64,000 bases of DNA from Natronococcus sp. A-GB7 (GTDB lineage Archaea; Halobacteriota; Halobacteria; Halobacteriales; Natrialbaceae), in NCBI RefSeq assembly GCF_029688865.1, contig NZ_JARUKV010000004.1:160460-224459 (forward strand). Reading direction: 5' to 3'. The position numbers and the translations under genes are program-made. Of this stretch, positions 42,752 through 51,550 are shown one piece after another (the first letter of the stretch is position 1; each line of letters opens with the position of its first letter). The notes below the pieces were generated by a model. The model was not told the origin of the DNA and did no database searches. It worked only from the letters and a program-made list of their open reading frames with translations.

Positions 42752-42829
42752 ACCCCCCTTTCCGCGCGGAACAGTAAGGCTCCCCCGCCTCCACCTGAAA
42801 GCCACCTACGAGGCACGAGCGGTGGTCGG

Positions 42830-43888
42830 CTACTCGAGAACGAGCGGTTCGTGAACGGCTCGGTAGCCGCCGTCCGACTCGAGGGTGTCGATCCCGCTAA
42901 CCTCCCGGAACCGGATCTCACGCTCCATCTTCGTCATCACGGGCGTCTCGTAGTGGACGGCGTCGTAGGACGGCTCCTCGCCTTCGGCCCGACGCTGTGC
43001 GACGAACTCGCGGTGGCGCTCGAGCCGGCGTCGCCCGATCGTCCGCGACAGTGCGGGCGCGTCGTCGATCCGGTCGGCGAAGACCTCCCGGAAGGCGTCC
43101 TCGAGCTCGTAGCCGATCGAGCTCCGGCCGGCACACAGCGCCGCCAGCGAGGTCGTTCCGGTTCCCCAGAACGGGTCGAGGACGGTGTCGCCGTACGCCG
43201 AGTACATACAGATCAGCCGGTAGGGAATCTCGAGGGGGTACGCCGCAGAGCGCTCCCGGAGCTCCTCGTGACCGTCCTCGAGGGCCTGGAGCTCCCCGCG
43301 GACGTCGGTCCAGACGTCGGTGAACCAGCGGTTTCGCTCCTCCCAGAAGTACGCCGCCTCGTAGCGTCGGTCGGCGCCGGGCTCGAACGAGCGGCTGTCG
43401 CCGCCGTTGCGGAAGATCAGGACGTACTCGTGCTCGAGCGTGACGTAGGCGTTAGGCGGGATCATCCCGCTGCCCATGAACTTGGCCGCGCTGTTTGCGG
43501 GCTTGCGCCAGAGCACGTCCGGCAGCGGATCGAACCCGCGGGACTCGAACGCCTCGAGCACGCGGGCGTGGTTGGGGTACACCCGGAAGCTGCCGTCGAC
43601 CGTTCGGGTCGCGTCCCCGACGTTGATACAGGCGATGCCGCCGTCGACGAGGACGCGCTCGAGCTCGTCCCAGACGCGCTCGAGCTGGGCGTGCATCGCG
43701 TCGAACGCCGCTCGGCCGTCGCCGTCCTCGAGGGCGTCGCCGACAGCGGGGTCGAGCTCCGTGAAGAGGTCGTCCCACATCTCGATCATCGGATACGGTG
43801 GGGACGTGACGACGAGTTCGACGGAGTCGTCGTCTACCTGCGAGAGCTCGCGAGCGTCGCCGACGACGACGCGGTGAGTCGTCTCCAT
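42830..43888 (-). CDS. zim: Orphan DNA methyltransferase, probable CTAG N4-cytosine type (Zim-like)
   Basis: The 352-aa enzyme is a beta-class amino-methyltransferase: the catalytic motif TSPPYPMIEMWDD near residue 30 comes before the SAM-binding motif LDPFWGTGTTSLAAL near residue 230, with GYELEDAFREVF after. SPPY rather than DPPY suits N4-cytosine methylation. No restriction enzyme is adjacent. Haloarchaea share a conserved orphan CTAG methylase (Zim, HVO_0794), and this gene has the right size and motifs. Specificity is inferred from family resemblance and from the scarcity of CTAG in the window. Confidence 0.78.
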   Translation of the reverse strand: METTHRVVVGDARELSQVDDDSVELVVTSPPYPMIEMWDDLFTELDPAVGDALEDGDGRAAFDAMHAQLERVWDELERVLVDGGIACINVGDATRTVDGSFRVYPNHARVLEAFESRGFDPLPDVLWRKPANSAAKFMGSGMIPPNAYVTLEHEYVLIFRNGGDSRSFEPGADRRYEAAYFWEERNRWFTDVWTDVRGELQALEDGHEELRERSAAYPLEIPYRLICMYSAYGDTVLDPFWGTGTTSLAALCAGRSSIGYELEDAFREVFADRIDDAPALSRTIGRRRLERHREFVAQRRAEGEEPSYDAVHYETPVMTKMEREIRFREVSGIDTLESDGGYRAVHEPLVLE

Positions 43889-43988
43889 CGAGTGGAGTGT
43901 GTCGGCGTCGCCCCCTTAGCTCCTTCGTCGAAGCCGGCGGCGTCTCTCACGGGAAAACCGGAAGAACTGCGAAGAAGCGGTGTCGGCG

Positions 43989-44597
43989 TTACTCCTCGGA
44001 GTCGTCGCCCGTCTCGGCCTCGAGCTCCTCGTCCTCGTCGACGCCCTCGAGGTCGTCGTCCTCGTCGGCGTCGATCTCGGTCGCCGGCTCGAACTCCTCG
44101 ATCGGTTCCCACTCCTCGTCGGCGTCGCCGCCGAACCGACGGCGCAGGACTGCGAGGCCGACGATCAGACCGGCGGCCAGCAGCAGCCGACCGAGCACGC
44201 CCGAGGAGCCGCCGTCCTCGACCTCGGCGTCGGTCTCGCTCTCGGCATCGACCGCTTCGGCCTCGGCATCCTCGGACTCGCTTTCGGTTTCGGCCTCGAC
44301 GTCTTCGTCCTCGTCCTCGTCGCCGCCCGTCACGTCCTCGATGATCTCGGGTTCCTCGACGTCGTCGAGGGAGACGTCCTCGAAGTCGGTCGACTCTCGG
44401 CCCGCGAGGTAGCCGAGCGCGGCGCCGACGCCGACCAGCGCACCCGCGATCGGCAGGTTGCGCGAGCCGCCGGTGTCGCCCTCGGACTCCTCGACGGCCT
44501 CGAGGATCGAGTCTCGCATCGAGGAGTCGAGCCCCTGCCCGACCAGTTCCTTGACGACGAGTTCCGACATCGTCCTATCAGATTCGGTCTCTTCCAT
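43989..44597 (-). CDS. Acidic membrane-anchored protein
   Basis: The ~202-aa protein has a helical N-terminus (SELVVKELVGQGLDSSMRDSILEAVEE), a hydrophobic segment (LPIAGALVGVGAALGYLAG), a long Asp/Glu-rich low-complexity region, a second span (VLGRLLLAAGLIVGLAVLRRRF) and an acidic tail. The acidic runs exceed normal halophile bias. Start choice is uncertain: ATG 44597 (MEETES), 44570 (MSELVV) and 44636 are all possible; 44597 is kept as the most family-like. Function unknown. Confidence 0.7.
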   Translation of the reverse strand: MEETESDRTMSELVVKELVGQGLDSSMRDSILEAVEESEGDTGGSRNLPIAGALVGVGAALGYLAGRESTDFEDVSLDDVEEPEIIEDVTGGDEDEDEDVEAETESESEDAEAEAVDAESETDAEVEDGGSSGVLGRLLLAAGLIVGLAVLRRRFGGDADEEWEPIEEFEPATEIDADEDDDLEGVDEDEELEAETGDDSEE

Positions 44598-44804
44598 ACA
44601 CCGGCCAACTACATCACGATACATAGGTTTATCCAACGAATCGACCTATCGTGCGGGAGAGTAACGGACCACAAGGAGAAGAATTCACCGGCTATCCCCG
44701 GAGAGTGTCGAACACGTTCGGTCCGGTAAGCAGGGGCAGAAACAGTCCGACGAAACCGAGAATAACGATCGCATAACGAAACGGATGCCGCCGAACGGAG
44801 GTGT

Positions 44805-45449
44805 ATGAGCGTGCTCCGACAGCCGGACGTCCTCGGACGAACGAGACGCCAGCACGTCCTCGGTGCGACCGGCGCCCTCTCGGCCGGGGCCGTCGAGGCC
44901 GTCTCGGTCGGCGTCTGGTTCGTCCTCGCGATCAGTTCGCGGACGGCGACGACGGCGCTGATCGGGGTCGCCGCTCTGGTCGGCGGGGCGCTCCTGCGGG
45001 CCCGGATCGTCGCCGCCGTCGTCGGCAGCCGCCGGCTCCGGCGCGGACCGCGGTGGCTCGGGCTCTCGCTCGCGGTGGCCGGCGGCTGGATCTGCTGGCT
45101 GTTGCTCGCCGAAACCGTCGGTCCGCCGGCGGGGCCGATCGTCGCAACGGGGTTTCTGGGGATCACTCTCGCGGTCCAGCTCACCCTCGAGCAGTCGGCG
45201 TGTCGGTCCCGGTCGGCCGATCCCGATCGATTGGCCGCGATCGGTCCGGGGATCCTGCTCGCCCTCGGTGCGGGACTCCTGCTCTGGTCGGCCTGGGTTC
45301 CCGGCTGGGTGATCAACTCCCCGCCGCTTCCGCTCGGCGTCGCGACGGTGGTCGTTCGAATCGAGCCGCTTCAGCTCGGCCTGATCGGGTTCGGCGTTCT
45401 CTCGATCTGTGCCCACCAGCGACGGTTTCAGCGGCTCCTCGAGGCGTGA
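44805..45449 (+). CDS. Haloarchaeal integral membrane protein (about 5 spans)
   Basis: The 214-aa protein has hydrophobic spans AGAVEAVSVGVWFVLAI, TALIGVAALVGGALL, LSLAVAGGWICWLLLAE, IVATGFLGITLAVQL and ILLALGAGLLLWSAWVPGWVI with Arg-rich loops (RSRRLRRGPRWL-like), giving positive-inside orientation cues. No transport or catalytic motif was recognised. It precedes the USP-like membrane gene by ~90 bp on the same strand. Confidence 0.75.
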   Translation: MSVLRQPDVLGRTRRQHVLGATGALSAGAVEAVSVGVWFVLAISSRTATTALIGVAALVGGALLRARIVAAVVGSRRLRRGPRWLGLSLAVAGGWICWLLLAETVGPPAGPIVATGFLGITLAVQLTLEQSACRSRSADPDRLAAIGPGILLALGAGLLLWSAWVPGWVINSPPLPLGVATVVVRIEPLQLGLIGFGVLSICAHQRRFQRLLEA

Positions 45450-45541
45450 GTGGGTACACTTATTCTCCGCGAGGAACCATCCTCGAGTGAGGCGGGTTCG
45501 AAGACGGTCGATCGCGATCGTCCCCTCCCGGAACGAAACCG

Positions 45542-46546
45542 ATGATAGAGACAGCACCGTCCGTCGTCGTCGGCGCCGCCGCGGCCGGAGGCGTCCTCGT
45601 CGCGGTCTCCGGCTACTGGGTGCTGTCCCGGCGGCGCGGCCGCAGTCACGAGTCGACGGCGGAATCGTCGTCCGACGGCGACGCCGACAGTGGCTCGAGT
45701 CGACTCCCTTTCTTCGAACGGGCCGACGGGAGCGGGGCCAGGACGATCGACCCGGAGATACTGCTTCCGATAGACGGCGACGACGAACACACGCTTCGGC
45801 TCGCGACCGTCGCGTGTGGGCTCAAACACCGGTACGGTGACGAGCCGCTCACCCTCCTGTCGACCGGCGGCGAGCGCGACCGATCGTCGATCACCGACCG
45901 GATCGCCGAGCGCGGGATCGCGGCACACACCGCGGTTAGAACCGAGTCAGTCGAAGCCGGCGATGTCACCGCCGGGATCGTGCGAGCCGCGCCGGAGCCA
46001 AACACCGATCTGGTGATGACCGAGTGGGATCTCGAGGCCGACGGGGCGACGTACGGCGAGACGGCCGACGAGGTCGTCGCCCGGACGCCGCTGCCGATCT
46101 ACCTGTTCCGGCTCGCTCGCCAACCGTCGGAGCTCGACCGCCTTCGGCTGGTGATCCCGCGACACGTTGATCACCACGAGGGGTTCTACGAGGCCGTCTA
46201 CAACCTCAAGCAGCTGTCGGCGCGCCTCGAGCTTCCGGTCACGGTGTACGTCTTCGAGCCGAACGTCGATCACTACCGGACCCTCTTCGATCTCGTCGAG
46301 ATCGACGTCCGCGCCGAGTTCCGGTCGGTCGGCTCCTGGGACGAGCTGGAATCGACCCTCGAGACGCGCGCCGATCCTGCTGACCTACTCGTGACGCTCG
46401 CGGTTCGCGAGGACGAGATCGGCTGGGATCCGGAGCTTCGGACGGTCGCCGATCGGTTCGAGGGGCTCCCGCCGCGATCGCTCGCGCTGTGTTTCCTCCG
46501 GGCGGACGAGCCGGCGTACGAGGATCAGTTCCTGCGGACGAACTGA
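45542..46546 (+). CDS. Membrane-anchored protein with USP-like domains
   Basis: The 334-aa protein has one N-terminal span (SVVVGAAAAGGVLVAVSGYWVL) and a Ser/Asp-rich linker, then two alpha/beta modules: EILLPIDGDDEHTLRLATVAC...DLVMTEWDLEADG and LRLVIPRHVDHHEGFYEAVYNLKQL...DLLVTLAVRED. These look like the UspA-like tails of cation/H+ antiporters and amino-acid permeases, here without the transporter. The HVDHHEGF histidines are unusual. It may be a stress sensor or transporter partner; inferred. Confidence 0.7.
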   Translation: MIETAPSVVVGAAAAGGVLVAVSGYWVLSRRRGRSHESTAESSSDGDADSGSSRLPFFERADGSGARTIDPEILLPIDGDDEHTLRLATVACGLKHRYGDEPLTLLSTGGERDRSSITDRIAERGIAAHTAVRTESVEAGDVTAGIVRAAPEPNTDLVMTEWDLEADGATYGETADEVVARTPLPIYLFRLARQPSELDRLRLVIPRHVDHHEGFYEAVYNLKQLSARLELPVTVYVFEPNVDHYRTLFDLVEIDVRAEFRSVGSWDELESTLETRADPADLLVTLAVREDEIGWDPELRTVADRFEGLPPRSLALCFLRADEPAYEDQFLRTN

Positions 46547-46610
46547 CGGAGCGAGCGGCGACCCGAACCGGGATCGAACGGTAGAAAAGTCGGGATCGAC
46601 TCGAGCGCGT

Positions 46611-47519
46611 ATGGAGGTTCTCGGTCGGCTGCTGGCGATGCTCGCGGTGTTGCTGGTCGGGACCTGGCTTCGGTCCTCGGGCGCGTTGAACGCCACCAGA
46701 ACCGCCCGGCTCAACGCGACGGCCTACTACGTCGCCCTCCCGGCGCTGGTGTTCGTCGCGACCTACGACCAGTCGATCGGCGACCTGCTCTCGGCGGAGC
46801 TGTTCGTGGGATCGCTCGTCGTGCTCTTCGTGACGGGTGCCATCGCCTGGGTCGCCCACCGGAACCGACTCTCGACCGACCGGCAGAGCGTCGCGATCAT
46901 CCAGTCGTACCACTCGAACCTCGGCTACCTCGGCGTCCCGCTCGTCGCCGCGACGTTCGACGCGCAGGTCACCGCCATCGCGAGCGTGATTTTGGGATTC
47001 GTCACCCTCGTCCAGCTTCCGCTGACGATCGTCGTACTCAGCGCGTTCGGAACGGCCGAGCCCGCGATCGGTCGCGAACTCCGAAACCTCGCGACGAACC
47101 CCGTGTTGCTCGCGCTGGTCGCCGGCCTCGCGGTGGGTTCGGTCGGCGTGACGTTTCCGGAGGGTGTCGTCGTCGGCCTCGACGCGCTCGGATCACTCGC
47201 GCTCCCGCTGGCGTTGCTGTGTGTCGGCGCTGCCTTACAGATCGACGCCGACGCCGTCGACTTCGGAGCCGTCGGCTCGGTCGTCGCGCTGAAGCTGTGC
47301 TGTATGCCGCTGCTCGCATGGGCGGTGTTCTCGGTGCTCGCCGTCGACGGCGCCACCTTCACCGCGGGCGTCGTGATGCTCGGGATGCCGACCGCGGTGT
47401 CGACGTACGTCTACGCGAACGAGCTCGGCGGCGACGCCGAGTTCGCCTCGCTGAACGTCTTCGCGACGACGGTCGCCTCCGTCGCCAGCCTGTTCGTGCT
47501 CATCACGCTGGTCGGCTAA
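46611..47519 (+). CDS. AEC-family transporter (auxin efflux carrier-like permease)
   Basis: The 302-aa protein has about ten hydrophobic segments in two halves. It has the family marks YYVALPALVFVATYDQS in the first half, NLGYLGVPLVAATF and, in the second, GVVMLGMPTAVSTYVYANELGG, where the paired proline-broken helices of AEC/BASS-like carriers cross. It should be a secondary transporter for carboxylates such as malate or malonate; substrate not shown. ATG 46611 lies a few bases after a TATA-poor gap. Monocistronic. Confidence 0.87.
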   Translation: MEVLGRLLAMLAVLLVGTWLRSSGALNATRTARLNATAYYVALPALVFVATYDQSIGDLLSAELFVGSLVVLFVTGAIAWVAHRNRLSTDRQSVAIIQSYHSNLGYLGVPLVAATFDAQVTAIASVILGFVTLVQLPLTIVVLSAFGTAEPAIGRELRNLATNPVLLALVAGLAVGSVGVTFPEGVVVGLDALGSLALPLALLCVGAALQIDADAVDFGAVGSVVALKLCCMPLLAWAVFSVLAVDGATFTAGVVMLGMPTAVSTYVYANELGGDAEFASLNVFATTVASVASLFVLITLVG

Positions 47520-47591
47520 TCTGTGCACTCGAGTCCGCTTTACGTTCGCTCGAGGTGAGACGGGAACCTCGCCCCGGCTCCCGGTTCTCGT

Positions 47592-48407
47592 TCACAGCGG
47601 GTTCGGTATCTCCCCGTCCTCGGCCAGAGTCGGGCTCGAGAGGACGACGTTGACCACCGCCCCGAGGAGAATCAGAATTCCGGCGAAGTAGAGCCAGGTG
47701 ACGAAGAGGATGACCGCGCCGACCGCGCCGTAGGCCGCGTACTGGGCGGCGTTGGCGGCGTAGATCTGGAAGCCGACCTGCAGGATCGTCCAGCCGACGG
47801 CGGCGACGACCGTCCCGGGGAGGATTTCCCGAACCGTAACCGAGATCGGGGGGAGAACGTAGTAGATCGGCAGGAAGACCAGAAACAGACCGACCAGCAG
47901 CGTGATCCAGCTCGCGAGACCGGCCAGCGGGATCACGTCCGCGGCGATCCCCAGCATCGCTCCGATGACGATCATCAACACGATCGCCCCTGTCCCCGCC
48001 AGGATCACCGTAAACCCGTCTCGCACCTCGTCGAGGAACGTGTCCTCCGCGGCCTCGTCGTAGACCATGTCGAACGCGCGGCTGAGTCCGCGAAAGACCT
48101 TGAGCGCGCCCCAGGAGGCGATCGCGAGCGCAACGACCGTCGCCTGGCTGCGCCCCGACTCCGTCATCAGCGCCTCCGCGACCAGATCCTCGCCGGCCGG
48201 CGGAAGGAGGTCCCCGGTGACCAGCACTAGCCGCTCGGCGGCGTCCTCGCCGCCGAACAGCGAGCCGACGACCAGCGCGAGCAGGACCATCGGGATCAGC
48301 GAGACGAACGCGTAGTAGGCGAAGCCGGCCGCGAGAAAGGTAATCTCTCGATCCTGTGCGGTCCGATAGATCGAGAGCAGAACCGTCGAGAGCCGCGTCG
48401 TATCCAT
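47592..48407 (-). CDS. YihY/BrkB-family membrane protein
   Basis: The 271-aa protein has the family start REITFLAAGFAYYAFVSLIPMVLLALVV, then FDMVYD, six spans and FPIYYVLPP-like loop LPIYYVLPP, ending YAAYGAVGAVILFVTWLYFAGILILLGAVVN. YihY/BrkB proteins were once called RNase BN, an assignment now rejected; their function is unknown, possibly transport. The protein looks complete and typical. It is convergent with the AEC transporter. Confidence 0.88.
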   Translation of the reverse strand: MDTTRLSTVLLSIYRTAQDREITFLAAGFAYYAFVSLIPMVLLALVVGSLFGGEDAAERLVLVTGDLLPPAGEDLVAEALMTESGRSQATVVALAIASWGALKVFRGLSRAFDMVYDEAAEDTFLDEVRDGFTVILAGTGAIVLMIVIGAMLGIAADVIPLAGLASWITLLVGLFLVFLPIYYVLPPISVTVREILPGTVVAAVGWTILQVGFQIYAANAAQYAAYGAVGAVILFVTWLYFAGILILLGAVVNVVLSSPTLAEDGEIPNPL

Positions 48408-48456
48408 ACCCGTCCTACGGACGGGTGCGCCAAGAGTGTGGGACCTGCCGCGGGCG

Positions 48457-49224
48457 TTACCACTCGTGACAGAAGTTGTGCGTCGCGAACACCTGGCCGT
48501 CGTCGGCGACGTAGACGCCGACGCCGCCGCGGTCCCAGCCGTAGGGGACGTTCTCCTCTAAGATCGCCTCGCGGTGGTCGGTGGAGTTCATCCACTGGTT
48601 GACCAGTCCCTCCGCGAGCCCCTCCGCGGTCCGGTGTTCGACGGTGCCGTCGCCGCCCGACTGCTCGACCGGTCTGTCGACCCAGGTCATCGCGATGTTC
48701 TCGCCGTACCCCTGGCAGTAGTCCTCGACGTCGCTGAACCGGTCGTAGGGCTGCTCGCCGTCGGGGTTCGTGTGCGAGAAGTACTCCCGCTCGGCCATGT
48801 CTCCGCTGTGTGCCCGCGAGACAGACGCGACGGTGCCGTCCCAGTCGATGGCCTCGAGGTCGTGTTCGGCCCGTCGGTCGTTGACCTCGGCGTGGACGAA
48901 GTCCTCGACGTCGTCGGAGGCGATCGTCTCGACGTCGGTCTCGTAGCTCGACTCGTTCGGATCGTTCGGATCCGTCGTCTCGGGGTCGCGTTCGCCCGTC
49001 GGTGGCGGCTCGGAACTCGGCGAGGGCTGGGTCCCAACCTCGATCTCGTCGACGTCGTCGAACTGCTCGAGGTCGGCCACGAGCGCCGGCCCGTACGCGG
49101 CACCGGCCAGCACGATCACACCGAGCAGCGCCGCGAAGACGGCGAATCTAACCAGTCCGCGCAGCAGCCCTCGGTCGGTCGCTCCTTGCTCCGCGGTCGG
49201 ACTCGCGGAACGGCGGTCTCCCAT
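48457..49224 (-). CDS. CAP (SCP/PR1) domain protein, membrane-anchored
   Basis: The 255-aa protein has one N-terminal span (LVRFAVFAALLGVIVLAGAAYG), a Ser/Thr/Pro/Asp-rich stalk and a C-terminal CAP domain. The domain shows the four signature residues: AHSGDMAEREYFSHTNPDG (two His), YGENIAMT (Glu) and WMNSTDHREAIL (His), plus the Cys pair in DYCQGYG and FCHEW. The domain should lie outside the cell. Archaeal and bacterial CAP proteins are secreted and may bind lipids or Ca2+; role unknown. ATG 49224 (MGDRRSASP) is clear. Confidence 0.87.
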   Translation of the reverse strand: MGDRRSASPTAEQGATDRGLLRGLVRFAVFAALLGVIVLAGAAYGPALVADLEQFDDVDEIEVGTQPSPSSEPPPTGERDPETTDPNDPNESSYETDVETIASDDVEDFVHAEVNDRRAEHDLEAIDWDGTVASVSRAHSGDMAEREYFSHTNPDGEQPYDRFSDVEDYCQGYGENIAMTWVDRPVEQSGGDGTVEHRTAEGLAEGLVNQWMNSTDHREAILEENVPYGWDRGGVGVYVADDGQVFATHNFCHEW

Positions 49225-49287
49225 CGTTCCTCTTCAAGTGGTAGGGAACCAAGAGCTTCGCGGTTGCACACATCCTGTAGGCGACGC

Positions 49288-49590
49288 CTACTCCGAGCCG
49301 AACAGCGTCTCGTGGAAGGCGATCACGAGTCCCGGCACGACCGCCATGAAGAGGTGCTCCTCGAGCGGGATGCCGGCGACGTCGATTCCGGTGCGAAGCT
49401 TGATGTCGAAGACGCCGACGGCGAGGGTGTAACGGTCCCAGACGTAGGCGATCGGATACAGCGCGAGGATTGTCGCGCCCGCCCGCCGGAGCGCGTTCGC
49501 ACGACGGAGCAGGAGGAACGCGATCGCGCCCCAGAACAGCTCGGTCGCGAGGTAGGTGTACCGTCCGAAAACGCTGATATCGGGTACCAT
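49288..49590 (-). CDS. Single lycopene-cyclase-like domain protein (3 spans)
   Basis: The 100-aa protein has three spans and the signature GIPLEEHLFMAVVPGLVIAF (PxEE) near the C-terminus, as found in each half of CrtY(cd)-type lycopene beta-cyclases and in C50 carotenoid enzymes. WDRYTLAVGVF is also conserved. Full haloarchaeal cyclases have two such domains (~230 aa), so this is half-length. It might pair with a second half-protein, act as a homodimer or be a carotenoid-unrelated offshoot. No other carotenoid gene is in the window. Confidence 0.78.
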   Translation of the reverse strand: MVPDISVFGRYTYLATELFWGAIAFLLLRRANALRRAGATILALYPIAYVWDRYTLAVGVFDIKLRTGIDVAGIPLEEHLFMAVVPGLVIAFHETLFGSE

Positions 49591-49693
49591 GCGCCGTCTA
49601 CGGACTCCGCATCAAAAAGTAGTACCCATGATCCCAGCCGGCAGCACCGTGCAGTACGTTAAATACGCCGGCGTGAGTAGGACGACTCGAACG

Positions 49694-50851
49694 ATGAATA
49701 TCGCTGATATCGCGACGAAGGAGTTTATCGAAGTCGACGTTGGCACGCGGATGGGCAAGGTCCGTTCGACGTTCGAAGACGGCAACCCGAAGGGGATCAT
49801 CGTCACTAACGACGGAGAGTACGAGGGCGTCCTCAGCGAGCGCGAGGTCCTCCAGTCCCACGTCGAGGACGACGCGAAGGTCGCAGCGCTGATCAAGCCG
49901 AGCCGCAACTCGCCGGCGCCGAAGATCGACCGCCAGGAGGACGTCCGGGAGACCGCCCGAATGCTCATCGAGAGCAACTCGAAGGTCGCGCCCGTCTTCG
50001 AGAACGAGGAGCTGTGGGGCGTCATCACCGACGACGCCATTCTGGAGGCGGTCCTCGAGAATCTCGACGCACTCACCGTCGAGGACATCTACACCTCCGA
50101 CCCCGTGACGCTTCAGGAGCAAGACGGGATCGGAAAGGCGATCAACCACCTGCGGGAACACGGCGTCTCGCGGCTTCCCATTCTGAACGAGAACGGCTTC
50201 CTCACGGGCGTCGTCACGACCCACGACATCGCCGACTTCGTCATCCGGGAGAACAACAAGACGACGGTCGGCGACCGCGTCGGCGACACCGACCGAATGC
50301 TCGATGTCCCGATCTACGACATCATGAACAGTCCGGTCCGGACGACCTCCCTCGACAAAACCGCAAAGGAGGCCGTCGAGACCATGCTCGGCGACGATTA
50401 CGCGGGCCTGATGGTGACCCCACAGGACGACGACCGCGTCGTCATCGGTGTCATCACCAAGACCGACGTGCTGCGGGCGCTTACGTTCACCGAGGAGGAA
50501 CGAATGGACGTCCAGATCACCAACATCTCGATGCTCGATACGATCACCCGAGAGGGGATCACCGAGAGCATCCAGGACGTCTCCGAGAAGTACGCCGACA
50601 TGCAGGTGATGCACGCCCACGTTCGATTCACCGAACACAAGGAGAAACTCCGCGGTACCCCGCTCGTGCAGTGTCAGATTCGCCTGCGAACGAACAAGGG
50701 CCAGGTTGCCGGCACCGGCGAGGGGTACGGCGCCGAGAACGCCTTCCGCGTCGCGCTCGACAAACTCGAGCGTAACGTCTTAGAGCTGAAGGGCGTCACC
50801 AGCGACGAGGAGTACCGCGGCCAGCTGCTGCGGAAGCTCAACGAGCTGTAG
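49694..50851 (+). CDS. Four-CBS-domain protein with C-terminal HPF-like domain
   Basis: The 385-aa protein has four CBS repeats (about 7-60, 70-125, 130-190 and 215-280), for example GIIVTNDGEYEGVLSEREVL, SRLPILNENGFLTGVVTTHDI and VVIGVITKTDVLRAL. Its C-terminal ~90 residues (about 285-375) match ribosome-hibernation factor HPF/RaiA in spacing and ending: AHVRFTEHKEKL, LVQCQIRLRTNKG, GAENAFRVALDKLERNVLELK. CBS pairs bind adenosine nucleotides, so this could report energy state to the ribosome. CBS-containing archaeal hibernation factors have been described; assignment here is inference. ATG 49694 (MNIADIATKEF) is chosen. Confidence 0.82.
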   Translation: MNIADIATKEFIEVDVGTRMGKVRSTFEDGNPKGIIVTNDGEYEGVLSEREVLQSHVEDDAKVAALIKPSRNSPAPKIDRQEDVRETARMLIESNSKVAPVFENEELWGVITDDAILEAVLENLDALTVEDIYTSDPVTLQEQDGIGKAINHLREHGVSRLPILNENGFLTGVVTTHDIADFVIRENNKTTVGDRVGDTDRMLDVPIYDIMNSPVRTTSLDKTAKEAVETMLGDDYAGLMVTPQDDDRVVIGVITKTDVLRALTFTEEERMDVQITNISMLDTITREGITESIQDVSEKYADMQVMHAHVRFTEHKEKLRGTPLVQCQIRLRTNKGQVAGTGEGYGAENAFRVALDKLERNVLELKGVTSDEEYRGQLLRKLNEL

Positions 50852-51109
50852 GTTCTCGAGGGCGCCGGTTCCGCGGACGGACTTCTTTGCCGCTCCGCTG
50901 TCGACGAGCCCGGTTTCGCGTCGCAAACGACGAGTGTTCCCGGTAGTTTCGGTACTCGAGTTGGGCACTGAATCCGAACCGATCGGTTCGTTGCCTACAG
51001 CGGCTGAAAGCAGCAAACCGGCTTCGTTCGTTCCGAGTAACTGTCGGCGAATCAACCGATCAATAGATCGTCCTTGAGGAGTGACTTACTACTGCGTAGC
51101 TAACAGTCT

Positions 51110-51550
51110 TCACTCGCCGCCGGACGACGCGTCCGCGAGCAGTCGTCGGACGGCGGTGGCGGCGTCTTCGAACGCGTTCAGATCCATACTGTCGGTCGTC
51201 ATGATCGTTCCGACATCGCCCTCAAGCACCCTGACGACGAACCCGTCCTCGTGGAACCGGACGGTAAACTCGTACGGCCCGATTCCCGTTCCGTCTTCGC
51301 CGCGAACGATTGCTGTCCTGACCGGTGCCTCCGCGAATCCGACCCGCTCGAGTTCGACCAGTTGCTCCTTGGCTGCCCGGCCGGCTTCCATCGAGTCGTA
51401 GAGTTCCTGGCGAAGGTAGAGCACGTCGAACGCCGACGGCGTAAAATACACGACGCTTCGGAGTGTGTCGCCGAGACTGGTACGTGCGGCGCTCACGAGA
51501 CCGGTCGCCACGTCGTCACTGATCGTTGTTCTGTGTTCTTCCGTACTCAT
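51110..51550 (-). CDS. Conserved haloarchaeal protein, DUF7522-like
   Basis: The 146-aa acidic protein has DTLRSVVYFTPSAFDVLYLRQELYDSME, AAKEQLVELERVGFAEAPVRTAIVRG and YEFTVRFHEDGFVVRVLEG, then a C-terminal helix. This is the pattern of a haloarchaeal family that I recall as DUF7522; the number is uncertain. Stress- or redox-linked annotations exist for relatives but nothing here shows a reaction. ATG 51550 (MSTEEH) is chosen over 51580. The preceding 50852-51109 is intergenic. Confidence 0.72.
   Translation of the reverse strand: MSTEEHRTTISDDVATGLVSAARTSLGDTLRSVVYFTPSAFDVLYLRQELYDSMEAGRAAKEQLVELERVGFAEAPVRTAIVRGEDGTGIGPYEFTVRFHEDGFVVRVLEGDVGTIMTTDSMDLNAFEDAATAVRRLLADASSGGE

Noticed and set aside
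42263..44344. 693-codon plus-strand frame
   Set aside because: Runs antisense across three separate genes (USP, methylase, acidic membrane protein), so it cannot be real alongside them.
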